NCBI GenBank assembly: GCA_964630225.1
Contig: CAZVUK010000006.1
Location: 1-45,401 of the forward strand
DNA: 45,401 nucleotides
Origin: CAYZRY01 sp964630225
GTDB lineage: Bacteria > Bacillota_I > Bacilli_A > RF39 > UBA660
Direction: 5' to 3'
In this document: positions 9,020 through 17,902 of the stretch, piece by piece
How positions within the stretch are numbered: the stretch's first letter is position 1
Layout: each line of letters starts with the position of its first letter
Made by a program: the position numbers and the translations under genes
The notes under the pieces: generated by a model
The model's database searches: none
Told to the model about the DNA's origin: nothing
Seen by the model: only the letters and a program-made list of their open reading frames with translations

Positions 9020-10089
9020 GCATATTAAAATATATCGAGAAATACAAAAACTATAGTTTTGAAGAAAAAGAATTAAATGAAGTAGATATTGCTATCTTTT
9101 CAGTACTTGCTTATCTTAGTTTTGATGAAATTTTCACTAGTAAAAGAATGCTTATTCCAGCGCTAAAATCGCTTCTTAAGAAAGATAAAACATACTACAA
9201 AGACATGTATAGAGGACCAAGTTTTAGAAAGTACATCGAAGCGGTTTCTAAAGCTAAGCGTTATAGAGCAGTAAGTATCAGTAACTACATTGATGAAATA
9301 GATTATAAAGCTGAAAAACAGTTTAGTGCCATTACTTATCACATACCTAGACATGGTCATATTGTTTTATTTAGAGGAACAGATAGAAAACTAATTTCCT
9401 GGAAAGAGGATTTTAACTTAAGCTTTTCTAAAACTATTCCAGCGCAAAAAGCAGCCTTATCATACTTAAATAAAATGCTATTAAAGTATCGTGGCCCATT
9501 TATTGTAGCTGGCCACTCTAAAGGTGGAAATCTGTCTGTTTATGCATCTAGTAACGCTATAAAGATCTTTCAACATAAAATTAAAGAAGTATATAGCTTT
9601 GATGCTCCGGGCTTTGACAAAACACTTATTGAGACGATAGAAAAATATAAAGATCGTATTAAAAATTATTATCCTAAAGATTCGGTTGTCGGTATGATTC
9701 TTTATAACAGTGGAATTTCATACTTCGTTGATAGCTATAAAGCCCGATTACAACAACATGATGTTTTAAACTGGAAGACCAGTGAAGATATGTTTCTTCC
9801 TGCCGAACAATCTAAATTTTCTAAGTTTATCAATGAAGTTTTGAATGAATGGGTTAATGCCTATGATGTTAAACAAAAAGAAAAGTTCTTTGCAGAACTC
9901 TTTGACTTACTAGAAGCCAAAGAAGGGACCAAAGTATCCGATATGAGTAAATTAAAATCGATTGTTAACTACATAGGTAAAATAGGTACGCAGTATAGTA
10001 AGCTAAGCAAAGCTAAAAAGAGTGAACTTCGCACACAGATCTCGCAGTTTTTAGCCATCGGTAAAAAGGCATATGATAAAAATAAGTAG
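9016..10089 (+). CDS. DUF2974 (Mbeg1-like) alpha/beta hydrolase
   Basis: A 357-aa cytosolic-looking protein with an alpha/beta-hydrolase core. The nucleophile elbow GHSKGGN has Ser168. Before it lies HIVLFRGTDRKLISWKEDF, the pattern seen in Mbeg1-like predicted lipases/esterases. Downstream, YSFDAPGFD and PKDSVVGM are the expected family blocks, and a His (QQHDVLNW near residue 248) may complete the triad. No signal peptide is present. It overlaps uvrC by four bases, though no functional link is evident. The substrate is unknown; lipase activity is predicted from the family only. Confidence 0.82.
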   Translation: MSILKYIEKYKNYSFEEKELNEVDIAIFSVLAYLSFDEIFTSKRMLIPALKSLLKKDKTYYKDMYRGPSFRKYIEAVSKAKRYRAVSISNYIDEIDYKAEKQFSAITYHIPRHGHIVLFRGTDRKLISWKEDFNLSFSKTIPAQKAALSYLNKMLLKYRGPFIVAGHSKGGNLSVYASSNAIKIFQHKIKEVYSFDAPGFDKTLIETIEKYKDRIKNYYPKDSVVGMILYNSGISYFVDSYKARLQQHDVLNWKTSEDMFLPAEQSKFSKFINEVLNEWVNAYDVKQKEKFFAELFDLLEAKEGTKVSDMSKLKSIVNYIGKIGTQYSKLSKAKKSELRTQISQFLAIGKKAYDKNK

Positions 10090-10112
10090 TTTTAAAATAA
10101 TTTTGGAAATGA

Positions 10113-10118
10113 TATAAT
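10113..10118 (+). promoter_or_regulatory. -10 element before the 122-aa anchored protein and mutL
   Basis: TATAAT (GATATAATAC), 20 bases before the ATG at 10138, which has AAGGAG as ribosome binding site. The -35 region is poor. Confidence 0.5.
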
Positions 10119-10137
10119 ACTATTAAGGAGAAATAAA

Positions 10138-10506
10138 ATGGGAAAAGGAATATTTAAAAACAAAAATTTTTGGGTTATAGTAGCATCAATTTTGCTGCTC
10201 ACGGCTATTATTATTGGAGTGGGATACATGCTTAAAGATGCTGGGAAGAAAGAACCTGAAACAAAGGTAGTAGTACCGGTTGAACCGAATGACCGCGATG
10301 TTCAAAATACTTTTGGGCATAACAAAGAAGATGCTATTAAAGCTGTTAAACAGGCCTATAATAGTGATTCATACAAGTTTAGTGCTGAAGTAAGAGGAGA
10401 TAACAAGTTCGTTGTTACGGTAACTAACGATGCTACTAAAACTAAGACGATCTATCTGGTTGAGCCCGATACTCTTTCATACCGTGTAATGCCAGAAGAA
10501 AATTAG
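10138..10506 (+). CDS. Small membrane-anchored protein of unknown function
   Basis: A 122-aa protein with a basic N terminus (MGKGIFKNKNF) and one hydrophobic helix at about residues 12-33. A short Pro/Val/Glu-rich linker follows, then an extracytoplasmic domain of about 65 aa (DAIKAVKQAYNSDSYKFSAEVRG...). No lipobox Cys is present, so it is likely an uncleaved signal anchor. I do not recognise the family. The domain looks like a small alpha-beta fold. It sits eight bases upstream of mutL and probably shares its transcript. Confidence 0.75.
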   Translation: MGKGIFKNKNFWVIVASILLLTAIIIGVGYMLKDAGKKEPETKVVVPVEPNDRDVQNTFGHNKEDAIKAVKQAYNSDSYKFSAEVRGDNKFVVTVTNDATKTKTIYLVEPDTLSYRVMPEEN

Positions 10507-10513
10507 AGGATAT

Positions 10514-12229
10514 ATGAATAATATAACAATTATGACGGATGACTTGGCCAATAAAATTGCAGCGGGAGAAGTTATTGAAAAAACATACAATGTAGTAAAA
10601 GAACTGGTCGAAAATGCCATCGATGCTGGTGCTAATGAAATAAACATCAAATTACTTAGCAGTGGAATCAAAGAAATAATTGTTAGTGATAACGGAAAGG
10701 GCATGAGTAGAAACGATGCTCTTTTATCATTTGAAAGACATGCAACATCTAAACTAAAAGATTTAGATGATCTTTTTAATATCGAAAGTTTAGGCTTTCG
10801 AGGCGAAGCTCTTCCTTCGATAGCTTCAGTTAGTAAAGTTACAATGAGAACGTTTGATGGCAAAGAGGGTACAACCATCGAAGTTGATAACTCTAAAATT
10901 AAAATTATCGACAGTGCTCCGATGGAAATAGGAACGACTATCATTGTCACTGATCTTTTTTATAATACACCGGTAAGATTAAAATACTTAAAAAATGAAT
11001 ATAGTGAGCTAGCTAGTATAAGTGATTATGTTGGTAAAATGGCCCTCTCTTTTCCTGCTGTTCGTTTTACTTTATCAAACAATGATAAAGAACTTATCAA
11101 TACCGATGGAAGTGCTAATCTGTTAAAGACTATCTCTAAAATATATAGCGTTGATACAGCTAAGAAAATGATAGAGATAGATGAGGAAAATGATGACTAT
11201 AAAATAAGTGGTTATATAAGTTATCCTGAACTTACTAAATCAAATAGAAATAGTATTAATCTTTTTATCAATGGACGTTATATTAGAAATAATGAAATAA
11301 ACAAATATATTATTGAAAGTTATACTGGTTTCTTGCCTATCGACAAATATCCTATTATCGTTTTAAATATTGAAGTTGACCCAAGTTTAATCGATGTCAA
11401 CGTTCATCCAACTAAACTAGATATCAAGTTTTCTAAAATAGATAGCTTAAAAAACTTGATTAATAAGACAATAAAATATAAGTTAGAGACGTTAAACTTA
11501 ATTCCTGAACTTAAAACATTAGTTGCCGAAAAAGAAGACGAGTATCTTCCATATAAAGATAAAACAGAAACAACTAAGGAAGAACCGCTTGATGAATCAT
11601 TCGAAGAACTTAGTTTTGATTTTAACGATTTACCATTACGTAAAGATATTAAATCCATGGCGCCCGTAGGTCTAGTTCACGGTACATACATTATTGCCGA
11701 AAATGAAGAGGGTATGTTTATGATAGATCAGCACGCCGCTGCAGAACGCATTAATTATGAATACTATATTAAAGAAATGAGTCAGGAAAAACTAGATAGA
11801 CAGATACTGCTCTTACCGGTTAAATTAGAATTGCCAAATGATGAATATATTTTACTTAAAGCGCGCATAAATCATTTCGAAGATATCGGTTTTGCCATCG
11901 AGGATTTCGGTATTAATACGATTTTAATTAGAGAACATCCAAGCTGGCTTAAAGAAGAATATCTAAGTAGTGCTATCGAAAAGATTGCCCAGCTTATTAT
12001 TAAAGGAGATGATTTTGATAAAGCTAAATTTATTGACCGTGTTGCAATTACTGTGGCTTGCAAAATCAGTGTTAAGGCTAATGAACATATGACGAAGGAA
12101 AATATGCAGGATTTACTAGATCGTTTACTTAAAACTGAGAATCCTTTTACTTGTCCGCACGGAAGACCGACAATTATTAATTATAGTAAGTACGATCTAG
12201 AAAAGCTCTTTAAAAGAGCTATGAATTAA
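10514..12229 (+). CDS. mutL: DNA mismatch repair protein MutL (endonuclease type)
   Basis: GHKL ATPase that couples MutS mismatch recognition to strand removal. The N-terminal motifs are complete: ENAIDAGA, DNGKGM, GFRGEALPSI and the TPVRLKYLK region. The acidic middle linker (about 335-375) leads to the C-terminal dimerisation and nuclease domain. DQHAAAERINYE at residues 405-416 matches the metal-binding endonuclease motif DQHA-x2-E-x4-E exactly. CPHGRPT near the C terminus is a second metal-site motif. It is therefore a nicking MutL, as expected for an organism without MutH. The ATG at 10514 follows GAGGATAT. The 571-aa length is slightly short because of a brief linker. Confidence 0.97.
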   Translation: MNNITIMTDDLANKIAAGEVIEKTYNVVKELVENAIDAGANEINIKLLSSGIKEIIVSDNGKGMSRNDALLSFERHATSKLKDLDDLFNIESLGFRGEALPSIASVSKVTMRTFDGKEGTTIEVDNSKIKIIDSAPMEIGTTIIVTDLFYNTPVRLKYLKNEYSELASISDYVGKMALSFPAVRFTLSNNDKELINTDGSANLLKTISKIYSVDTAKKMIEIDEENDDYKISGYISYPELTKSNRNSINLFINGRYIRNNEINKYIIESYTGFLPIDKYPIIVLNIEVDPSLIDVNVHPTKLDIKFSKIDSLKNLINKTIKYKLETLNLIPELKTLVAEKEDEYLPYKDKTETTKEEPLDESFEELSFDFNDLPLRKDIKSMAPVGLVHGTYIIAENEEGMFMIDQHAAAERINYEYYIKEMSQEKLDRQILLLPVKLELPNDEYILLKARINHFEDIGFAIEDFGINTILIREHPSWLKEEYLSSAIEKIAQLIIKGDDFDKAKFIDRVAITVACKISVKANEHMTKENMQDLLDRLLKTENPFTCPHGRPTIINYSKYDLEKLFKRAMN

Positions 12230-12383
12230 CTGTAAAGTAGCAAAGTGCTAACGAAAAGATACTATCTCCCGTAAATTACAAGTTTTAGATCAGTATTTTA
12301 ATGTCTATCGTTATGATAATAGTAAAAACATTTGGACAAGTGGTTACACATTAAATATCGAAGATTGTATCAATAATAATTGC

Positions 12384-12866
12384 TTGTATAAAGCAGCAGA
12401 TGAAGTAGATATTGCTCTTGTAAAAACGGAAACGGCCGTCAAAAACAATGAGTTTATTTCCACTATATCAAATAAAAATCGCAACTATCTAAGTGAAAAA
12501 GAAAAACAAGCGATATATCTCTTGCTTAATGATGTTTTGCCTTGGGATTTAAATATATGTTGCCATGATTCAGTAAGTAAAGAAGATAAATTAGAACGTC
12601 CATCAAACACTAGTGCTTGTGGAAAAGATTTCGCACTTAAAGAGACAGCTATATTTAAAGCAGCGAACAACTATTATCAGCGTTGTTCTAATTGTGGCTA
12701 TATATCAAATATTCCTAAAGAATTATTAGTTGGTGAAGTACGTAAAAGAATCGACCTTCGTAACAAAGAGAAACCTGATTTACTCAGAGCTAATCTTTTT
12801 GCCTCCGAGATCCAGGCTGAATTTGAAAAAGATAAAATTCTTATCAAGTTAAAAGAAAACTCATAA
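12384..12866 (+). CDS. Cys-rich zinc-ribbon-like protein with no clear start (possibly 5'-truncated)
   Basis: A reading frame of 160 codons counted from TTG at 12384, but it stays open upstream to a TAA at 12249 and looks coding from about 12264 (LQVLDQYFNVYRY, then IWTSGYTLNIED). There is no ATG or GTG start and no ribosome binding site in that stretch. The TTG has none either. The body has a Cys/His-rich segment (ICCHD, SACGKD) and a zinc-ribbon-like CSNCGY, followed by a charged C-terminal helix. I do not recognise the family. A gene that has lost its 5' end to a deletion next to mutL, a frameshift, or an unusual start are all possible. It ends in a good terminator. Confidence 0.5.
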   Translation: MYKAADEVDIALVKTETAVKNNEFISTISNKNRNYLSEKEKQAIYLLLNDVLPWDLNICCHDSVSKEDKLERPSNTSACGKDFALKETAIFKAANNYYQRCSNCGYISNIPKELLVGEVRKRIDLRNKEKPDLLRANLFASEIQAEFEKDKILIKLKENS

Positions 12867-12877
12867 TGAGTTTTTTT
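12856..12877 (+). terminator. Terminator before miaA
   Basis: AAAACTC, loop ATAAT, GAGTTTT, followed by more T. It overlaps the last codons of the zinc-ribbon ORF. Confidence 0.85.
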
Positions 12878-12903
12878 ATGATAATATATAGAAAGAGGTA
12901 ATT

Positions 12904-13779
12904 ATGATTATCGTAGTAACAGGACCAACGGCTGTTGGTAAAACGGCGCTTAGTGTTAAATTAGCTAAACATTTTAAAGCTGAAATAATCAATGCTGATT
13001 CGATGCAGTTTTATAAAGGACTTGATATTGGTTCAGCCAAGGTCAAGGAAGATGAAAAAGAAGGCGTTATTCATCATCTTTTTGATGTGGTTAATCCAGA
13101 AGAGATGTTTAGTATCTACGACTATCAAAAAATTGGAAGAAGTCTATTAGAGAAAGTTATGGCCCAAGGTAAAAACGTTGTCATTGTTGGGGGATCAGGC
13201 TTATATATTAAAGCTTTGCTTTATGATTACGAACTACAAAAAAATACAAAAAATTATGATTTTTCAGCTTATTCAAATGAAGAGCTGCTAGATAAAATAA
13301 GACAAGCTGATAGTGATACCGATCTGCACGTTAACAATCGCCGAAGGCTAGAGCGAAGCTATGCTAAAATATTAAGTGAAGATAAACATAATTATAAAGC
13401 TTTTGATAAATTGTATGACTTTGTTACCATCGGTCTTACGACCGATAGAAAAACGCTTTATGAAAAGATTAATAAACGTGTCGATGTCATGTTTGATGAA
13501 GGATTGTTAAACGAGGTGAGGGCATTTTATGATGCTAAAATAAACTCTAAAGCTCTTCAAACGGGGATAGGTTATAAAGAACTATATAAATATTTTGATG
13601 GAGAGCTAAGTCTTGATGAAGCTAAAGACTTAATTAGAAAGAATTCCCGGCGATATGCCAAACGACAATATACCTTTTTTAACAATCAATTAGATGTAAA
13701 GTGGTTTGAAACTAACTATGATAATTTTAATGAAACGATTAATGAAGTAATAGATTTTTTAGAAAAGGGTGGTAATTAA
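12904..13779 (+). CDS. miaA: tRNA dimethylallyltransferase MiaA
   Basis: Transfers a dimethylallyl group to A37 of tRNAs that read UNN codons, the first step to i6A/ms2i6A. P-loop GPTAVGKT at residues 7-14. The family block INADSMQFYKGLDIGSAK follows, then IHHLFDVVNPEE and GGSGLYIKALLYDY. QTGIGYKELYKYFDGE and a C-terminal RRYAKRQYTFF motif complete the enzyme at a normal 291 aa. GAGGTAATT precedes the ATG. Its stop overlaps the next start by one base. It lies near mutL, as in many bacteria. Confidence 0.97.
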   Translation: MIIVVTGPTAVGKTALSVKLAKHFKAEIINADSMQFYKGLDIGSAKVKEDEKEGVIHHLFDVVNPEEMFSIYDYQKIGRSLLEKVMAQGKNVVIVGGSGLYIKALLYDYELQKNTKNYDFSAYSNEELLDKIRQADSDTDLHVNNRRRLERSYAKILSEDKHNYKAFDKLYDFVTIGLTTDRKTLYEKINKRVDVMFDEGLLNEVRAFYDAKINSKALQTGIGYKELYKYFDGELSLDEAKDLIRKNSRRYAKRQYTFFNNQLDVKWFETNYDNFNETINEVIDFLEKGGN

Positions 13780-14477
13780 TGCAAAGATATTTTATCGATG
13801 AATATAGTAAAACTGCTGTGCTTAATTTAAATGATAGTCATCATATCAATAATGTCATGCGCAATAAACTAGGTGATATCATCGAAGTTGTTGCTTCTAA
13901 CAAAACCTATCTTGCTGAAATTATTGCTTTAGATAAAAACGTTACAATTAACTTATATAAAGAATTATCGGAAAATAAAGAGCTATTAGATATTACTTTA
14001 GTTCAAGCCCTAGTAAGTGATCAAAAGATGACTTATATTATTCAAAAAGCAACGGAACTAGGAGTAAAAAAGATTATTCCTTTTGCCGCTTCCCGAAGTA
14101 TTGTTAAACTAAAAGAAGCTAAGAAAGACAGATGGTCAAAAATAGCTAAAGAGGCAAGTGAACAATCTAAAAGACAGTCTATTCCTGAAATAGGAGATAT
14201 CCTAAGCCTTGCTGACTTATGCCAAGAAGCAGCAAATTTAAAAATACTCTGCACTGTCAATGAAAAGAATAATTCTATCAAAAAAGTCTTAAACAAAATG
14301 AATAAAGATGATAGAATAATAATAGTGATTGGTCCCGAGGGTGGTTTTAGCAAAGAGGAAGAAGAGGTCCTAATTGCCAGTGGCTTTATAGCAACAAGTC
14401 TTGGAGAACTAGTTTTGCGCACAGAGACAGCATCAAGCTATGTTCTTAGTGCCATAAATTATCAAGTAATGGAGTGA
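13779..14477 (+). CDS. rsmE: 16S rRNA (uracil1498-N3)-methyltransferase RsmE
   Basis: SPOUT-family methyltransferase for m3U1498 of 16S rRNA. An N-terminal PUA-like RNA-binding domain (DDSHHINNVMR-like region, residues 1-70) precedes the knot domain. Signature blocks are QKATELGVKKIIPF, KEASEQSKRQSIPEI, VIGPEGGFSKEE and LGELVLRTETASSYVLSAI. The 232-aa length is typical. The ATG shares a base with the miaA stop, with GGTGG just upstream in miaA, so miaA and rsmE are coupled. Confidence 0.96.
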   Translation: MQRYFIDEYSKTAVLNLNDSHHINNVMRNKLGDIIEVVASNKTYLAEIIALDKNVTINLYKELSENKELLDITLVQALVSDQKMTYIIQKATELGVKKIIPFAASRSIVKLKEAKKDRWSKIAKEASEQSKRQSIPEIGDILSLADLCQEAANLKILCTVNEKNNSIKKVLNKMNKDDRIIIVIGPEGGFSKEEEEVLIASGFIATSLGELVLRTETASSYVLSAINYQVME

Positions 14478-14481
14478 TTAT

Positions 14482-15348
14482 ATGGAAGACATACTTTATT
14501 TTTTAAGTATTAATATGACGACAGTAATTATGGTTTTAATTGGTCTTTTAATCATCGCATTATTTGCTCTTACGATCTATGACATGATGATTAAAAAGAA
14601 AGAAGCCGCGGAACTTGGACTTGAAGATTTTACCGATGAGTTTAGTGCCGATGAGAACATAGAGTATATAGCTACGTATGATGAACCGATTAGTACAAGT
14701 GATCCTATTAAAGAAATAAAATATGTCGAAGAAGATCCAGAACTTGAAAAAACCAAAGCTAAATTAGAACTAGAAAAATTAAAAGAAGAACTGGCAAAAC
14801 AAAATGCTGGGCCAGCTGAAGCACTCGATGTCCCCTTAGCAACTAAAGAAGAAACTATCGTAAAAGAGAAAGTAGCACCAGTTTTAGAGACCTTTAGTCC
14901 TCTTGTGATCGATTCAGGCAAGAAAGCTGCCGAAGACTTTGACGATATTAAGGCCTTCGAAGATAAGCAAGAAGAAGATGCCATCATCAGCATGGATGAG
15001 CTATCAAAGGTTATTAAAACCAGAACGATCGAAAACACCTCTTATGAAGAAGATGAATCGATGCCGATAAGTATCGATGAATTATATCAAAAGTCAGGTA
15101 AAGCTAGCGTTAAACTGGATGATTTTGAAACGATCGATGAGAAGATATCGATCGAAGATGTCGTTGATCCACTTAGAATGCCAAGAGCAGAAAACGTTTC
15201 TATTATCTCGCCAATCTTTGGCCGTTTAGATGAAGAAATAGATTTAAAACTCGAAAACACTGCCGATCTTGACAAATTAAATGAAGAGATCAAAAAGACT
15301 AACGAATTCTTAAAGACGTTAAAAGAACTTAAAAGTAAATTAAACTAG
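14482..15348 (+). CDS. Membrane-anchored acidic protein of unknown function
   Basis: A 288-aa protein with a short N terminus, one transmembrane helix (about residues 13-32) and a long, highly charged cytoplasmic part rich in Glu, Asp and Lys. Residues about 90-112 (ELEKTKAKLELEKLKEEL) and the last 45 are probable coiled coils. The middle is likely disordered. The length and layout resemble cell-division scaffolds such as EzrA- or ZipA-like proteins, but there is no recognisable domain, so that is only an analogy. The ribosome binding site GGAGTGA overlaps the rsmE stop, which makes it the last gene of the miaA-rsmE unit, before a terminator. Confidence 0.8.
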   Translation: MEDILYFLSINMTTVIMVLIGLLIIALFALTIYDMMIKKKEAAELGLEDFTDEFSADENIEYIATYDEPISTSDPIKEIKYVEEDPELEKTKAKLELEKLKEELAKQNAGPAEALDVPLATKEETIVKEKVAPVLETFSPLVIDSGKKAAEDFDDIKAFEDKQEEDAIISMDELSKVIKTRTIENTSYEEDESMPISIDELYQKSGKASVKLDDFETIDEKISIEDVVDPLRMPRAENVSIISPIFGRLDEEIDLKLENTADLDKLNEEIKKTNEFLKTLKELKSKLN

Positions 15349-15363
15349 CTTAGCTAGTTTTCT
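15342..15363 (+). terminator. Terminator at the end of the miaA-rsmE unit
   Basis: AAACTAGC, loop TTA, GCTAGTTT, then TCT. Eight-pair stem starting at the stop codon of the acidic protein. Confidence 0.85.
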
Positions 15364-15365
15364 AT

Positions 15366-15394
15366 TTGCATAAAGCAGTATTTTATATTATATT
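15366..15394 (+). promoter_or_regulatory. mtaB promoter
   Basis: TTGCAT at 15366-15371, a 17-base spacer and TATATT at 15389-15394. The expected transcript start is about 15401, just before AAGGAG, giving a leader of about 13 bases. This excludes translation from the in-frame TTG at 15366. Confidence 0.6.
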
Positions 15395-15413
15395 ACTACT
15401 GCAAGGAGAAGAT

Positions 15414-16643
15414 ATGAAAGTAGCACTGGAAACACTAGGTTGTAAAGTTAATCTTTACGAGAGTGAATATATAATAAATATACTTAAAAATCATGGCTAT
15501 GAAATAGTTAATAGTGATGATTATTTTGATATATATATAATTAATACTTGTACAGTTACTAACACAAGTGATATTAAAAGTAAAAAACTAATTAGAAGAG
15601 CCAAACGAAAAAATCCTAAAGCCCTAATAGTTGCCCTTGGATGTTTTGTTCAAAAAAACGAAGACTTACCTGAAGAAATAGATATAGCTATCGGTAATAG
15701 CGATAAAACTAAACTTTTAGATATATTAAAAGAGTATGAAATAAACAAAAATAAAATAGTCATGATTGGAGAACTTAGAGAAGATTTTGAAGATATGTAT
15801 ATCGATAAGTTTGATACTCATACTAGGGCTTTTGTAAAAATCCAAGATGGTTGTGAAAATTTTTGTTCTTACTGCATCATCCCTCACGTTCGTGGAAAAT
15901 GTCGCTCTAAAGATCCCCAAAAAGTAATAGGTGAAATAACTTCACTTGTTAACAATAATTACAAGGAGATTGTTTTAACGGGAATTCACACTGGTAATTA
16001 TGGAGTTGATCGCGGTTTAAGCTTTGCTGATATCTTAAAAGATATTCTCAAAATCAAAGGTTTAGAGCGTCTGCGCATATCATCGATTGAAATAACGGAA
16101 TTAGATACTCCGGTTTTAGATATTATCAAAGATAATAAAATAATAGTTGATCATCTTCATATACCCCTTCAAGCTGCATCAAATGAAGTTTTAAAGCTGA
16201 TGAATAGAAAGTATGATCTCGCTTATTTTGTTGCTAAAATAGCTGAAATAAGAGCTCTTAGACCTGATGTTTCAATCAGTACTGATATTATTGTAGCTCA
16301 CCCTGGTGAAACAGATGAACTCTTTGAAGAGTCTCTTAAAGTAATCAAAGAAATAGCCTTCAGTAAGATTCATGTTTTTCCCTACTCAAAAAGAAATGGA
16401 ACAGTCGCCGCCGAAATGGAGCAGTTAGATGAAAAGACGAAAAAGAAGCGCGTCTTAAAACTCCTGGAATTATCTGAGCAATTAGAAAAAGATTATCGCC
16501 AGAAATTTATTAATACCAAGCGTCCTGTTTTAATCGAAAAATATGATGGACAGTCATCAACCGGTTATAGTGATAATTATTTATATGTCAAAATAAATAA
16601 AAAGTTCAATCCCGGTGATATAGTAGATTTAGAAATACTGTAA
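15414..16643 (+). CDS. mtaB: tRNA t6A37 methylthiotransferase MtaB
   Basis: Radical-SAM methylthiotransferase that converts t6A to ms2t6A at position 37 of ANN-decoding tRNAs. The N-terminal UPF0004 domain has its three cluster cysteines (LGCKVN at Cys10, NTCTVT, ALGCFVQ). The radical SAM cluster is Cys147-x3-Cys151-x2-Cys154. GIHTGNYG and HIPLQAASNEVLKLMNRKY are typical MtaB (YqeV) rather than MiaB. A short TRAM-like end closes the protein at 410 aa. AAGGAGAAG precedes the ATG at 15414, which decides the start. Confidence 0.93.
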   Translation: MKVALETLGCKVNLYESEYIINILKNHGYEIVNSDDYFDIYIINTCTVTNTSDIKSKKLIRRAKRKNPKALIVALGCFVQKNEDLPEEIDIAIGNSDKTKLLDILKEYEINKNKIVMIGELREDFEDMYIDKFDTHTRAFVKIQDGCENFCSYCIIPHVRGKCRSKDPQKVIGEITSLVNNNYKEIVLTGIHTGNYGVDRGLSFADILKDILKIKGLERLRISSIEITELDTPVLDIIKDNKIIVDHLHIPLQAASNEVLKLMNRKYDLAYFVAKIAEIRALRPDVSISTDIIVAHPGETDELFEESLKVIKEIAFSKIHVFPYSKRNGTVAAEMEQLDEKTKKKRVLKLLELSEQLEKDYRQKFINTKRPVLIEKYDGQSSTGYSDNYLYVKINKKFNPGDIVDLEIL

Positions 16644-16691
16644 ACTAAGCCAAAGAATTTAATAATTAATATATAAGTATTCTATTTGTAG

Positions 16692-16697
16692 TATAAT
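16692..16697 (+). promoter_or_regulatory. -10 element before the gap-interrupted gene
   Basis: TATAAT (GTATAATTAT) 18 bases before the ATG at 16716. No good -35 is seen. Confidence 0.45.
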
Positions 16698-16715
16698 TAT
16701 TACAATGAGGATGAT

Positions 16716-17853
16716 ATGGAAGATAAAAACCTCGACAAGTTAAATGATAATTTTTCGCTTAGTAGTCCACTTATCAAGACTGAAAGTAAGGAAGTATTAG
16801 ATGAAATCGATATAATTGGAGGTATCCCAGTTAAATCATCTCAATCTAGTCTCGGACAAACCCAAACAAAATTGCCCCTTTTTACACCGGAAGAAAAATT
16901 AGAAATAGATAAATGGGAAGCGATAAGTAATTATCAAAAGAATTTCAATAAGAAAAAACTTCGTATCTTTTTTGCTTGTCTCATTTTTGTACTAATATCC
17001 GTTATCGCTTACTTTACTTATAATCACTATAATAAATACTCAGCTTATGAAAACAAAAAGATACTNNNNNNNNNNNNNNNNNNNNNNNNNNNNNNNNNNN
17101 NNNNNNNNNNNNNNNNNNNNNNNNNNNNNNNNNNNNNNNNNNNNNNNNNNNNNNNNNNNNNNNNNAAAAGATACTGTCATAACAATGGCCAAGTTTAAAA
17201 ACAAAAGAATTAAGAATATGATTGTTGGAACTAACTTCTACGAGATAGATTACTGGTCATTAAATAGTAAAGAACTTAGCAATTATGCAAAACTCTTAGT
17301 TGATAATAAGTATTATAAGGGTAAGAAACAAGACAGAACTATCTTTGTAAAAGAAGCTAATGAAAGTGGTAACTTTATCATTATAGAGCACCTTGGTTCA
17401 ACGCTTATATACCGCAAGAACATCAGTTATATAACTGAGTTCGATCTCGATATCTTCGGTAAAGATTACAAATCATACACCCTGAAGAAAACGGGTAATA
17501 ATGATATAGCTTTTTTAGACTTACCTGATACTTTTGTCGAAACATTTAGCGATACTAATATGCTGATCTTTAAAGGAGATATGATCAAAAGTCTAAGCAT
17601 TATCAAAGAAGAACTAAGAAATATGGAAACATTGCTCACGGTTAAAGAAAATGATCTAAGCTTTAACGGTTATGAAATAATGGATAAAATTAAAGAAGAA
17701 GGCTTTAATAGAATAGATGCCTATAATAAAGATTTATCTCTTTGGCAAAGCAGTTTTATCTTTGAAAATAATGCTTATTTTGTTAGTGTCAACTTGATTA
17801 AAGCTAATCAAGATGATTATTTAGATCAATTAATTATGAAAATCAAGTATTAA
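16716..17853 (+). CDS. Membrane-anchored protein of unknown function, interrupted by an assembly gap
   Basis: The left part (16716-17065) encodes a cytoplasmic N terminus of about 85 aa. It includes an acidic stretch (LDEIDIIGG) and a Gln/Ser/Thr-rich linker, followed by a basic stop and one transmembrane helix (about residues 91-110). The right part (17166-17853) encodes about 229 aa of a soluble, probably extracytoplasmic alpha-beta domain ending in a Lys-rich tail. A single type II anchored protein across the gap is the simplest reading, but the gap length is unknown and the two flanks are not in the same frame when 100 N is taken literally. GAGG precedes the ATG at 16716. I do not recognise the family. 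Confidence 0.65.
17066..17165. other. Assembly gap (100 N)
   Basis: Exactly 100 N, a conventional scaffold gap of unknown true length. The same ten bases AAAAGATACT end the left contig and begin the right one, so the contigs may overlap rather than leave sequence missing. Confidence 1.
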
Positions 17854-17866
17854 ATGCTTGATTTTT
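17839..17866 (+). terminator. Terminator after the gap-interrupted gene
   Basis: AAAATCAAG, a nine-base loop and CTTGATTTTT. It starts inside the last codons of the gene and overlaps the next -35. Confidence 0.75.
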
Positions 17867-17885
17867 AAATGAAAAGATATATAAT
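17858..17885 (+). promoter_or_regulatory. Promoter of the multi-pass membrane protein
   Basis: TTGATT at 17858-17863, a 16-base spacer and TATAAT at 17880-17885, 18 bases before the ATG at 17903. Confidence 0.6.
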
Positions 17886-17902
17886 AACGCTAGGTGATAT
17901 AT

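Noticed and set aside
10477..10950. Minus-strand reading frame of 157 codons over the start of mutL
   Set aside because: Lies opposite mutL and has no ribosome binding site or family pattern; a shadow of the mutL codons.
14042..15038. Minus-strand frames of 126 and 153 codons opposite rsmE and the acidic protein
   Set aside because: Ser/Leu-rich translations that mirror Glu/Lys-rich coding sequence; no start signals.
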